Assembly (NCBI GenBank): GCA_963677605.2
Contig: CAXXDX010000006.1
Span: 1,488,001-1,552,000 of the forward strand
Origin: JAGLOK01 sp963677605
GTDB taxonomy: Bacteria; Bacillota; Clostridia; Christensenellales; UMGS416
Length of the DNA stretch: 64,000 nucleotides
Direction: 5' to 3'
Shown: piece after piece, positions 46,009 to 53,918 of the stretch
Layout: each line of letters begins with the position of its first letter
Position numbering within the stretch: the stretch's first letter is position 1
Program-made: the position numbers and the translations under genes
The notes under the pieces: model-generated
Told to the model about the DNA's origin: nothing
The model's input: the letters and a program-made list of their open reading frames with translations, nothing else
The model's database searches: none

Positions 46009-47892
46009 TTATTCAATATCAGCAGGAACATATCCTGCTTTTCGTTCGTGATAATAGTTTGATGAGCTGTTGAACTTATTCCATATCCCCCACAGCTTTA
46101 TATCACATTGTTCTTTGCTTCTTTCAGTCCGTTGTCCTTCACGTTTTGCCCTAACTTTGTTGTTGTGTTCTTTATCTCCAAGTCCAAATAAGTTGTTGAA
46201 CATATACTTTGATAAATCAGGCGCTTGGATTATAACTGGATTGTTCCTTGATGTTATTAGGCTATATGGCCTGTCTATCATCCTCACTTCATCGGAAGTA
46301 AGAAGTGCCCTGCTTGTAAGATTAATGCTCGTTGATGAACTTCCTGATGAGTGCTTGCCATATGACATGCTTCTTGAACTTGATGCAACTGTATAACTAC
46401 CAAGCCTTTTACTAATCTCATCAAGTGTTTGATTATCATCAGCACATAGATATATCCATATAGCACAGTTGCCTTTTATAGTCGAAGCGTTCTCCCTTCC
46501 GTACTTTTCTTCTATCTGAGTCAGTGACTGTACAAATAGATTAAAACGTATTCCCCTTCCTGCTCCAACTGTCAGCTTATTTGCAAACGATGGTATTTCA
46601 GTGAAGTTACCAAACTCATCAAGTATGAAGTTCACTCTTCGCTGGAGTCTTCCGCCTCTTTCATCTGCCGCATTAACTAATAGCTCATACTGCTGAGATA
46701 CAAAGAGACTTGCCAATGAATAGTAGGTATTCTTTTCATCTGGCAGTATCATAAATATTGCTCTCTTCTTTTCTCCTGTGTCTTTAAGTTTGAAATCACT
46801 TACACTTGTCATTGCATAAATATATGGATTCGTAAAAAGCCTGAGTGTTGTAAGCGCTGATGTGAAGAATGATCCTCTTGTTCTTGATGGTGCAACATCC
46901 GATATACCAATCAATGCTTTAGCGGGATGTCTATCATCCAATGTTTTCATATATCTGTTTAGAGGCATAACTTTTTCATTTAAATGACACATGTTAGCTA
47001 TGAAGTGATATACATTGGTAAGGTTTTGATATTCAGGTCTGTTTCTGTTGTCATATACAACACTTAATATACTGCTTGCTATAACCGAAGCTTCACCATC
47101 ATTCCATATCCTCTCACCTTTTGATTTTCCGACAAGTGCACTTGTTATATCCCATGCATAATCTATTGCTTTTGGTAAGTTATCTTCATTAACTGCATCT
47201 ATTACATTTTGCAGAAAGTTATATCTACTGCTCTTTAACTGATTCTTAAAATCAATTGCTATTACTTCATAATCAAGGCTTTCAAGAAAAGGATACGTAT
47301 ATTGATGCAACTCGCCCTTGGGATCGGATATTATCATGCTTTCTCCCGATAATCCCATATACCCTATAGTCGGCAATACTACATTCCGGCTCTTTCCGCT
47401 TCTAGTTGAACCTATACAGAGTGTATGTACATCATCACCTATGTAATAGAGTTTCTCTTTAGTCTTGCTTTTCTTCTTCATACCGATAACAGCTCCACCG
47501 GTATCAGGTAAAACATTCTTTAATAGATCTTCCTGTTTTAATAGATATGTATTGAAGTATTTATCAGCTTCCTTATCTTTCATCCATTGTGCAGAACCAT
47601 GTTGTTTCTGTCCTGCCTGGATTGGTGTTGAAATTTTGTCAGTAATCTTCCTAAGCTCAGTTTCATATGCTTTGTTTGAGCTATTAAAAAGAAGAACTAA
47701 TACACAAAGTACTAACAGTAAAAAGAAACATAAAAAAAGCAACTGCATTGATTTGTCAGTTGCTATAGCTTCTATGCAGTTTTTCGGAATATACATTTCC
47801 TTTATAATCTTATGCTGAGTAATACTGCTCCATACCGTTATTGTTATATACATACTTACTATTGCTTCAAAAGGTATAAGTACTGCAAACAC
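46009..47892 (-). CDS. VirD4/TcpA-type coupling protein
   Basis: A type IV coupling protein that links the relaxase-DNA complex to the channel. Two N-terminal transmembrane segments (about 2-22 and 50-69) precede Walker A GSTRSGKS (161-168), ISDPKGEL (a typical VirD4 motif) and Walker B VNFILDEFGN. The last third holds ALLTSDEVRMI and a basic tail. The start is unsure: the GTG at 47892 lacks a ribosome site, whereas an in-frame CTG at 47910 is preceded by AGGTAGGTGG and would add KKKLI, a better membrane start. Follows the relaxase gene directly. Confidence 0.92.
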   Translation of the reverse strand: MFAVLIPFEAIVSMYITITVWSSITQHKIIKEMYIPKNCIEAIATDKSMQLLFLCFFLLLVLCVLVLLFNSSNKAYETELRKITDKISTPIQAGQKQHGSAQWMKDKEADKYFNTYLLKQEDLLKNVLPDTGGAVIGMKKKSKTKEKLYYIGDDVHTLCIGSTRSGKSRNVVLPTIGYMGLSGESMIISDPKGELHQYTYPFLESLDYEVIAIDFKNQLKSSRYNFLQNVIDAVNEDNLPKAIDYAWDITSALVGKSKGERIWNDGEASVIASSILSVVYDNRNRPEYQNLTNVYHFIANMCHLNEKVMPLNRYMKTLDDRHPAKALIGISDVAPSRTRGSFFTSALTTLRLFTNPYIYAMTSVSDFKLKDTGEKKRAIFMILPDEKNTYYSLASLFVSQQYELLVNAADERGGRLQRRVNFILDEFGNFTEIPSFANKLTVGAGRGIRFNLFVQSLTQIEEKYGRENASTIKGNCAIWIYLCADDNQTLDEISKRLGSYTVASSSRSMSYGKHSSGSSSTSINLTSRALLTSDEVRMIDRPYSLITSRNNPVIIQAPDLSKYMFNNLFGLGDKEHNNKVRAKREGQRTERSKEQCDIKLWGIWNKFNSSSNYYHERKAGYVPADIE

Positions 47893-47918
47893 TATTAACT
47901 TCTTTTTCAGATAACCAC

Positions 47919-49166
47919 CTACCTTTCATACTGCTCCCAGTTGAGTGAACTGTTCTCCAACTTTTTAGCCAACTCTATTCTTGCCTGTTTGCTCAGCTCG
48001 CTGTTCTTAAGTCTATCGATTTTATCCCTATTGCTATTCGTTCCCCTGCTTAGCATAAGTGCAATACTCATAACAAGGTCTTCAGATACTTGCATTTGGT
48101 AGTTTTCGCTTTCTTCAACATTATGCTCGAAAACTAAAATTTGTTTCACTGCCTTTAGAATTTTGTTACTTACACTTTTAAGGATAACTTCTTCTGCGTA
48201 GTCTCTTGCTTCTTTAATGCTCTCCGGATTATCTGCATATATCTTTCTTAACTCTTCAGCTGCATCTATATACTTAGTGAAGTTTGATTGACAGGCTTTG
48301 CTGGTTAGGATTATATTGGCTGCTGCCTTCTTCAGTTCATCCTTTACATCCTCTGGCATATACTCATACTTCAGTGAGCCTTTTGTTGGAACAATATCCT
48401 TTATCCTCATTACTTCTTTTGTAACTGTTCTTGTCTGTTCATGCGAAAGCAAAGGATCTATCATAACCTCATCTGAGTAATCCGGTGTTATTGCTGACAG
48501 TTTACTTTTAAGTCTTTTTAGTTCTTTATCATCCATATCAGTTACTATTGTTTTAAAGTCATCAAAAAAAGGATGAAGCTCTGATTTAAAATCTTTTAGT
48601 GCTTCATCCTTTATGTTATATAGTTCTTTGAACTCATCATGGAATATTTCTTTTGCGAACTGCCCTCTTACCCATTCCATCTTCTTATCAAATATCTTCT
48701 TTGGCATGAAAGGTTCTTTTATCTCTTGATTCTTATCCCAGAATATTAAATGACAATGGCTTTGGTCTTTCTTCATATGAAATGCTGCTATCCATTCAAG
48801 ATTTTCTCTTTTAATGTTATTGGCTTTAGCTACATCGTTCATCTTACTGCCAAGCAGTTCTTTCCACTTGCTTCTATACTTATATCCTTGTGATAATACT
48901 TCTTCAGCCGATAATGATAGAAAACCATGATACATAATACATCTGTCTTTCTGTGATTTGTCAGCTACATACTTTATAGTTTTATTCAGGTCTTGGATAT
49001 TAACTGGCAGGTGTTTGTCATCTATACATCCGAACAGTCCATGGTTCATACCTCGGTTCTTAATAACCTTCGATTTACTGTTCTTGGCTATGTAGGAAAT
49101 ATAGTTACCCAGATACTTACCAAGCCCTGCTTTTGAGGGCGGAAGGTACAGTTGATTGTATACCAA
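47919..49166 (-). CDS. MobP-type relaxase
   Basis: A 415-residue conjugative relaxase that nicks one strand at oriT and leads it into the recipient. The three-histidine metal site is His130 in AAFHMKKD, and His137 and His139 in SHCHLIFWD, which is the MOBP pattern. Tyrosines at 22 and 25 (NYISYIAKN) are candidates for the catalytic residue. The C-terminal 200 residues are helical and charged. The length fits the compact MobP3-like group of Firmicute elements. The start is a TTG; an in-frame TGA lies just upstream, and AAAGGA is the ribosome site. Confidence 0.85.
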   Translation of the reverse strand: MVYNQLYLPPSKAGLGKYLGNYISYIAKNSKSKVIKNRGMNHGLFGCIDDKHLPVNIQDLNKTIKYVADKSQKDRCIMYHGFLSLSAEEVLSQGYKYRSKWKELLGSKMNDVAKANNIKRENLEWIAAFHMKKDQSHCHLIFWDKNQEIKEPFMPKKIFDKKMEWVRGQFAKEIFHDEFKELYNIKDEALKDFKSELHPFFDDFKTIVTDMDDKELKRLKSKLSAITPDYSDEVMIDPLLSHEQTRTVTKEVMRIKDIVPTKGSLKYEYMPEDVKDELKKAAANIILTSKACQSNFTKYIDAAEELRKIYADNPESIKEARDYAEEVILKSVSNKILKAVKQILVFEHNVEESENYQMQVSEDLVMSIALMLSRGTNSNRDKIDRLKNSELSKQARIELAKKLENSSLNWEQYER

Positions 49167-49242
49167 AGAGCATCACATCCTTTCATATTTATATTTAGTT
49201 TTATATAATACTTATAATGAGTTAATTAGAGAGGATAATAAT

Positions 49243-49752
49243 ATGGATATATTAGAAGCTATATTTACAAGAAGAAGTATCAGGCAGTACACGGGAGAGC
49301 TTATATCAGATAAACAGCTTAAGATTGTACTTAGAGCTGGTTTTTATGCTCCTTCAGCACACAATAGGCAACCTTGGCATTTTATTATTGTTAAGGATAA
49401 AGAAAAGATAGCTTCAATATCCGAGTTCCATCCATATGCAAAGATGGCACCGTCTGCCGGATGCGTTATTGTCGTATGCGGTGATAAGAAAGACGAATCT
49501 CAAGCAGGCTTTATAGCCGAAGACTGCTCTGCTGCTATTCAAAACATGCTGCTCGCTGCTCATGGCCTAGGACTGGGCGCAGTATGGTGCGCCCTACATC
49601 CTGTATCAAAATTAACCAAGAACGCTAAACAACTTTTCGATATCCCTGATGATATCATTCCTGTAGGTCTTGTAGTAGTAGGAAACAAAGAAAAAGACAG
49701 GACTGTCAGTGAGCGTTTCAAAGAAGACAGACTTCATTATGATAAGTGGTAA
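49243..49752 (+). CDS. Nitroreductase-family flavoprotein
   Basis: A 169-residue FMN-dependent oxidoreductase. The typical motifs are FTRRSIRQY (FMN phosphate site), APSAHNRQPWHFIIV, AEDCSAAIQNMLLAAHGLGLGAVWCALHP and IPVGLVVVGNK. It reduces nitro groups, quinones or similar acceptors with NAD(P)H; the substrate is unknown. AGAGG precedes the ATG, and a TATAAT lies about 25 bases upstream. It is the only rightward gene in the window and sits head-to-head with the relaxase gene, so it is an independent cargo gene with its own promoter. Confidence 0.9.
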   Translation: MDILEAIFTRRSIRQYTGELISDKQLKIVLRAGFYAPSAHNRQPWHFIIVKDKEKIASISEFHPYAKMAPSAGCVIVVCGDKKDESQAGFIAEDCSAAIQNMLLAAHGLGLGAVWCALHPVSKLTKNAKQLFDIPDDIIPVGLVVVGNKEKDRTVSERFKEDRLHYDKW

Positions 49753-49759
49753 TCCTCAT

Positions 49760-50200
49760 CTATATCTTGTTATCTAGTTTCTCTCTACTTTCTTCCATGA
49801 ACTCCTCTACCTTATTATCCTTAACCTTCATATGAGCAACACCGAGTTTCTTACTTTCAATTAACGCACTTTCATACTCAGTTCTCATATGCGGCGGCAC
49901 ATATGACGCTATCACTTTAGCAGTAAGATAGTATCCAGCTGATGATGTTATACCGCCTTTTATTACACACTTAACTATTCTCTCCACCTGAGGTTTGAGA
50001 TAGCTTTCAAGTTCTGCTCTTAGCTGAGAACGTATATTATTCATATCAGCCAAGGTTGCATCTACAGATAATCCTTTATTTATATAATCCCTAATTAACT
50101 CACTTGGAGTAGTAAGTCTTTTAGCCGACAATTCTTCCAGCGAAGTATATGTATCCATGGGTAGTAAGAAGGATACTTTCTTAGTTTCTTTATTGTTCAT
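49760..50200 (-). CDS. Ribbon-helix-helix relaxosome accessory protein (MobC-like)
   Basis: A 146-residue protein. The first 50 residues form a ribbon-helix-helix (KKVSFLLPMDTYTSLEELSAKRLTTPSELIRDYINKG, read in parts), followed by a coiled-coil-like helix and a charged tail. Such proteins bind oriT, bend the DNA and help the relaxase open it; they often repress their own promoter. Four copies of ATCCGAT/ATCGGAT lie within 130 bases upstream of its start, fitting both roles. Confidence 0.78.
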   Translation of the reverse strand: MNNKETKKVSFLLPMDTYTSLEELSAKRLTTPSELIRDYINKGLSVDATLADMNNIRSQLRAELESYLKPQVERIVKCVIKGGITSSAGYYLTAKVIASYVPPHMRTEYESALIESKKLGVAHMKVKDNKVEEFMEESREKLDNKI

Positions 50201-50214
50201 GCTTTTCCTTTCCT

Positions 50215-50342
50215 AATCCGATAAAAATCCGATGATTTTTTACTCAATCGGATAGCTAAAATCTCTTAAAACCTTCATATTTCTGCAAAAAGCTGTGCTT
50301 TTTGGCTGTTTCGGGCATCGGCTATCCGATGCCTTATCTTGC
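50215..50342. other. Candidate origin of transfer (oriT)
   Basis: A 128-base noncoding stretch next to the relaxosome gene. It carries AATCCGAT at 50215 and 50226, ATCGGAT at 50247, and a perfect 8-bp inverted repeat GGCATCGG-CTAT-CCGATGCC (50314-50333). Two bases beyond the repeat comes TATCTTGC (50335-50342), which fits the MOBP/IncP nick consensus YATCYTG-Y. The predicted nick is between 50341 and 50342. Inverted repeat, then nick site, then accessory-protein boxes is the usual MOBP oriT layout. Confidence 0.65.
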
Positions 50343-50390
50343 ACAACGTTCCTTCGCTCGCGCTTTCGGCTCTAAATACAGGAAAACAAA

Positions 50391-51059
50391 TCAATCTACA
50401 AGCTCCGCCAGTATTAATAGTCTATGTGTTGCCTTCCTTACCGGTGTACATGTAAGAAGTGTTAGTTTATACTGTCCATCATCGCATTCAAACAGTTTTT
50501 CGGATCCAGGTTCAACAACTGTTACTGCATAAATCTTATAATTATAAATTATGTTATCTACAGTTGTTATCTTAATTTTATCTCCCGACTGTAGTTCATC
50601 CAATCTATTGAACATTTCTCCATATGTATAATTCTTATGACCGACTATAATACAGTTTCCTTCCTGACCAATATCTGCAGACTCAGGAAGATGACCTACT
50701 GCAACTTCAATCTTTCCTAATTCCACACCTTCAACAATAGGCAGTTTTAAGTCAATACTTTCTATCTCTATTATTCCTAATCCGCTTACCTGTACATTTG
50801 ACTCTTCTGAAGAAGGAACTTCTAAGGGCAACGGTGTTATTACTATACTATCTGAATCCATTAAGTAATAATCCTGCTCTGCTTTGTCTTCTTCAATCTC
50901 AATATCAATTAATGCTTCACCCCCTTCAATAGCCATCAGAATTTCTTCTTGCTTTTGTATGTTCCTTTTGTTTTCTATTACTGGCTTGAGTATTAAAAAC
51001 GCCCCTACAATGAACAAGAGCATGATGACCACAGTTAGTGTTATTCTTTTTCTTTTCAT
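50391..51059 (-). CDS. Class D-type sortase
   Basis: A 222-residue transpeptidase anchored by one N-terminal helix (about 6-24), with an acidic linker and a sortase domain from about 90. Catalytic residues: His141 in VGHKNYTYGEMFNRLDEL, Cys204 in TLLTCTP and Arg213 in THRLL. It joins sorted proteins to the cell wall by cutting an LPxTG-like motif; the only candidate substrate in the window is the adhesin at 10962-13613 (IPQTG). Its ATG overlaps the primase stop by four bases (ATGA). Note the 40-kb distance between enzyme and substrate within one element. Confidence 0.9.
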   Translation of the reverse strand: MKRKRITLTVVIMLLFIVGAFLILKPVIENKRNIQKQEEILMAIEGGEALIDIEIEEDKAEQDYYLMDSDSIVITPLPLEVPSSEESNVQVSGLGIIEIESIDLKLPIVEGVELGKIEVAVGHLPESADIGQEGNCIIVGHKNYTYGEMFNRLDELQSGDKIKITTVDNIIYNYKIYAVTVVEPGSEKLFECDDGQYKLTLLTCTPVRKATHRLLILAELVD

Positions 51060-51997
51060 ATGCCTGCCTCCATTTCTTCAAATTCCTGAATTGCTTCTAA
51101 GCATTCAATAAGTTCTTCATTATAGTCATTGAATATTGGAGCTTCTCTAGATACTGCATATCCCATCTCAGAATACTTCGCTATATACTTCTCACTTGCT
51201 GTATTCCCTGCAGCATCATTATCGAGGCACAGCACAATTTCATCTATATCATGTGACTTTAGAAACTGCTCAAGTGCTCCATCCCAAGTACAGCAGAGAG
51301 AAAGTCTATAATCCTGTCTCCAGTCCCGCTGTTCCATTTTAAATATTGTTGCATGGCTCATGGCATCTATAGGGCTTTCAAACACATATACTTTCTTGCT
51401 TTTTCCTGGCATAACGAATCCACTAGACTTATCAGAACTTTCGACTTCTCCTTTAAATCGTTTCTTTCCTTCGGCTTGGAATGTTCCCCACATCGATGCA
51501 TGTTTTGGAACATCCACCTCATTGTATCCAATAAATACACAGTTATGATATTGTTTGCTCTCGTATAATCTTTTTTGTTTCATCATTTCTGATATGATAA
51601 CTGAATCTATGCCTCTGGTTTTATTAAGATATGCAAAAGCTCTTCTATAGCTATCATTCTTTTCGGGTAAAACAAAAGGCTGCTTTTTTTCAGCAGCCTT
51701 GTTAGTATTTTGTTTTACTTGTTTATACTCCGTCCCAGCGCCCAGTAATTCATGCACCGCATCAGGAAGCGACATTTTCATAACAGTCGTCAGGTAGCTA
51801 ATTGCATTATTTCCGTATAGATTCTTAGAGTTCCAGAACCATTTATTATCTTCATTAATGATTAAACTGCTATGCTCTTTATGCCTGTACCTATGTCCTT
51901 CCTTTTTAAATTGTTCTCCTCTTAGTATTAAGTATTGTATCAAGCTTGTTTGTTTAGCCTGATCATATTGTTGTTGTTGTGTGAAATGCTTTTTTAT
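51056..51997 (-). CDS. TOPRIM/DUF3991-type primase-like protein
   Basis: About 313 residues. An N-terminal zinc-ribbon-like DUF3991 region (LIQYLILRGEQFKKEGHRYRHKEHSS, read in parts) is followed by a TOPRIM domain with VYVFESPIDAMSH (catalytic Glu) and CLDNDAAG (the DxD motif). Such proteins prime the complementary strand of transferred DNA. The start is unusual: the only upstream GTG (52021) lies in the stem of a terminator, and the strong AGGAGG is followed in frame by ATT and ATA but no ATG, GTG or TTG. I place the start at the ATA, 51997, with low certainty. Confidence 0.78.
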   Translation of the reverse strand: MKKHFTQQQQYDQAKQTSLIQYLILRGEQFKKEGHRYRHKEHSSLIINEDNKWFWNSKNLYGNNAISYLTTVMKMSLPDAVHELLGAGTEYKQVKQNTNKAAEKKQPFVLPEKNDSYRRAFAYLNKTRGIDSVIISEMMKQKRLYESKQYHNCVFIGYNEVDVPKHASMWGTFQAEGKKRFKGEVESSDKSSGFVMPGKSKKVYVFESPIDAMSHATIFKMEQRDWRQDYRLSLCCTWDGALEQFLKSHDIDEIVLCLDNDAAGNTASEKYIAKYSEMGYAVSREAPIFNDYNEELIECLEAIQEFEEMEAGI

Positions 51998-52010
51998 AAT
52001 TCCTCCTATC

Positions 52011-52042
52011 AAAAAGGACACATTTAACTTAATGTGTCCTTT
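52011..52042 (-). terminator. Intrinsic terminator closing the ABC/two-component cargo
   Basis: A perfect 12-bp stem AAAGGACACATT/AATGTGTCCTTT with a six-base loop and a T5 run on the minus strand. AGGAGG of the primase gene begins only four bases beyond, so primase transcription must pass through it. Confidence 0.88.
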
Positions 52043-52064
52043 ATATCATCACTTGTGTTTGTCT

Positions 52065-53918
52065 TTATGTATAATATTGCGCCTGGGCTTTCCACAGCTC
52101 CTTATACTTGCCATTAGTATCAACAAGCTCCTCATGGCTTCCACGCTGTATTATCTTCCCCTCATGAAATACTGCAATATCATGACAAAATCTACAGCTT
52201 GAAAGTCTATGTGATATGTATATTGCAGTTTTGTTTCCAACCAACGAATCAAATTTTGAGTATATTTCAAATTCACTAATTGGATCAAGTGATGCAGTTG
52301 GTTCATCTAGGATAACTATCGGAGCATCTTTATACAAAGCACGTGCTATAGCCATTTTCTGCAGCTCGCCTCCGGAAAAATCAACTCCATTATCATCAAA
52401 GTTCTTGTACACATAAGTATGTATCCCTTTATCAAGTCTTGAAATCCTCTCATTCAGTCCTGATTTTTCAATGCTATCCAGGACTTTGTTTTCATCAACA
52501 CATTTACTGGCTGATATATTCTGAGAAACTTCAAATGCAAACATTTTGAAATCTTGAAATACTACTGAAAACAATGACATATATTCATCATAATCATATT
52601 TTTTTATATCAATTCCATTTAGCAGTATCTCACCTTCAGTAGGGTCATATAATCTAGACAGAAGCTTAATGAATGTAGTCTTTCCAGCACCATTCATGCC
52701 AACAACCGCTAGACGTTCTCCTATCGTTAACTCAAGTGAAATATCCTTTAACACATATTCCTCTGTCCCTGGATACTTGAATGATACATTCTTAAACTGA
52801 ATATCATATTCATTATCTTCCCTCTTTTCTACAGGAAGAGTGCCATGGTACTTTTTATCCGGTAATTCAAGCAATTGGTGAATATTATCTAAAAACTGGC
52901 ACCCTACCCTAATCATTGTGATACCGGACAGCAAACTAGAAAGACCTTTAGAGAGTCGTTGTATCATGCCAACATACTTCATAACACTGCCGATTGAAAT
53001 TGCTCCTATATATGCTTTCATTACAACAAAAAGATATATTATGCCAGTAAAAATGCCATCTGCAATCGTACCGTTCTTTTGAACCATGAATATTTTGTTG
53101 AAGAATAAAGCCGCAGTTTTTTTGAAGCCATAAACAAACTCATTTTGGACATCATCCATAAGCTCTTTGGTATCGTACATGCGCAAATCTTTGCCGTTTT
53201 TGTAATCACCCACTAGATGTTCTTGAATATATATTCCTATTCTATTGATTTTCATGGCATTAGTGTTGATTTCCATTTGGCATTCGCCTTGTTTTTTTGC
53301 GTTATGTACATGCATAACAATAACTAAACACATAGCGACAGCTATGACCACAGCTGCATAAGGTGAATTTATTACAGCTGCAAATGCTGAATCCACAACG
53401 TTTAAGTTTGTAGTAAATAGAGCTATTGAAACAGACACTGATACACATATTTCAACCACTGCAGTTATTACATCACTAATGCTTCGTGTAATTTCATAAG
53501 TAGTACCGCTCATATTGTCATATTCCAATATTCGCTGTCTTAAATTATGTAATATCGGGCTGTCCATATACTCGTAATCAAGCTTTGTAATCTTTTCACT
53601 TATGGTGCACTGCACTTTTTGCCTTAGTGTGCTATCCTTTGCATTTATAATTCTGGTAGCTAAATCCGACAATAACTTTAAGACAAAGTTTGCGCCTACA
53701 ATTATAGAAACGTATATAACTAAAGCTTCAATAGATTGTGCTCCTATTAGCTCGTCTATAATTCTCGCAGACATAATTAAAGTGACAAAATACTTAGCTG
53801 TTAAAAGAAGCGAACGCACTATAATTAAAAAGAAATATAAACTATCAAGCCTATGGATTAAGCTAATTGTCTTTCTTAGTATTTTTATATCATTTTTAAG
53901 CTTTTTATTTTTACTCAT
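52065..53918 (-). CDS. ABC exporter (fused membrane and ATPase), second subunit
   Basis: A 617-residue exporter half: six predicted transmembrane helices (to about 340), then an ATPase with Walker A GMNGAGKTT, signature FSGGE and Walker B IVILDEPTASLDP. It has no peptidase domain. It overlaps the first subunit gene by four bases (ATGA), so the two probably form a heterodimer. With the Agr-like regulators upstream, export of a peptide or resistance to one is the most likely role, but the substrate is unknown. Ends just before a terminator. Confidence 0.9.
   Translation of the reverse strand: MSKNKKLKNDIKILRKTISLIHRLDSLYFFLIIVRSLLLTAKYFVTLIMSARIIDELIGAQSIEALVIYVSIIVGANFVLKLLSDLATRIINAKDSTLRQKVQCTISEKITKLDYEYMDSPILHNLRQRILEYDNMSGTTYEITRSISDVITAVVEICVSVSVSIALFTTNLNVVDSAFAAVINSPYAAVVIAVAMCLVIVMHVHNAKKQGECQMEINTNAMKINRIGIYIQEHLVGDYKNGKDLRMYDTKELMDDVQNEFVYGFKKTAALFFNKIFMVQKNGTIADGIFTGIIYLFVVMKAYIGAISIGSVMKYVGMIQRLSKGLSSLLSGITMIRVGCQFLDNIHQLLELPDKKYHGTLPVEKREDNEYDIQFKNVSFKYPGTEEYVLKDISLELTIGERLAVVGMNGAGKTTFIKLLSRLYDPTEGEILLNGIDIKKYDYDEYMSLFSVVFQDFKMFAFEVSQNISASKCVDENKVLDSIEKSGLNERISRLDKGIHTYVYKNFDDNGVDFSGGELQKMAIARALYKDAPIVILDEPTASLDPISEFEIYSKFDSLVGNKTAIYISHRLSSCRFCHDIAVFHEGKIIQRGSHEELVDTNGKYKELWKAQAQYYT

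Noticed and set aside
47465..47818. A rightward, hydrophobic frame inside the VirD4 gene.
   Set aside because: It is the complement of VirD4 coding sequence, including transmembrane helix codons, which produce hydrophobic-looking antisense frames.
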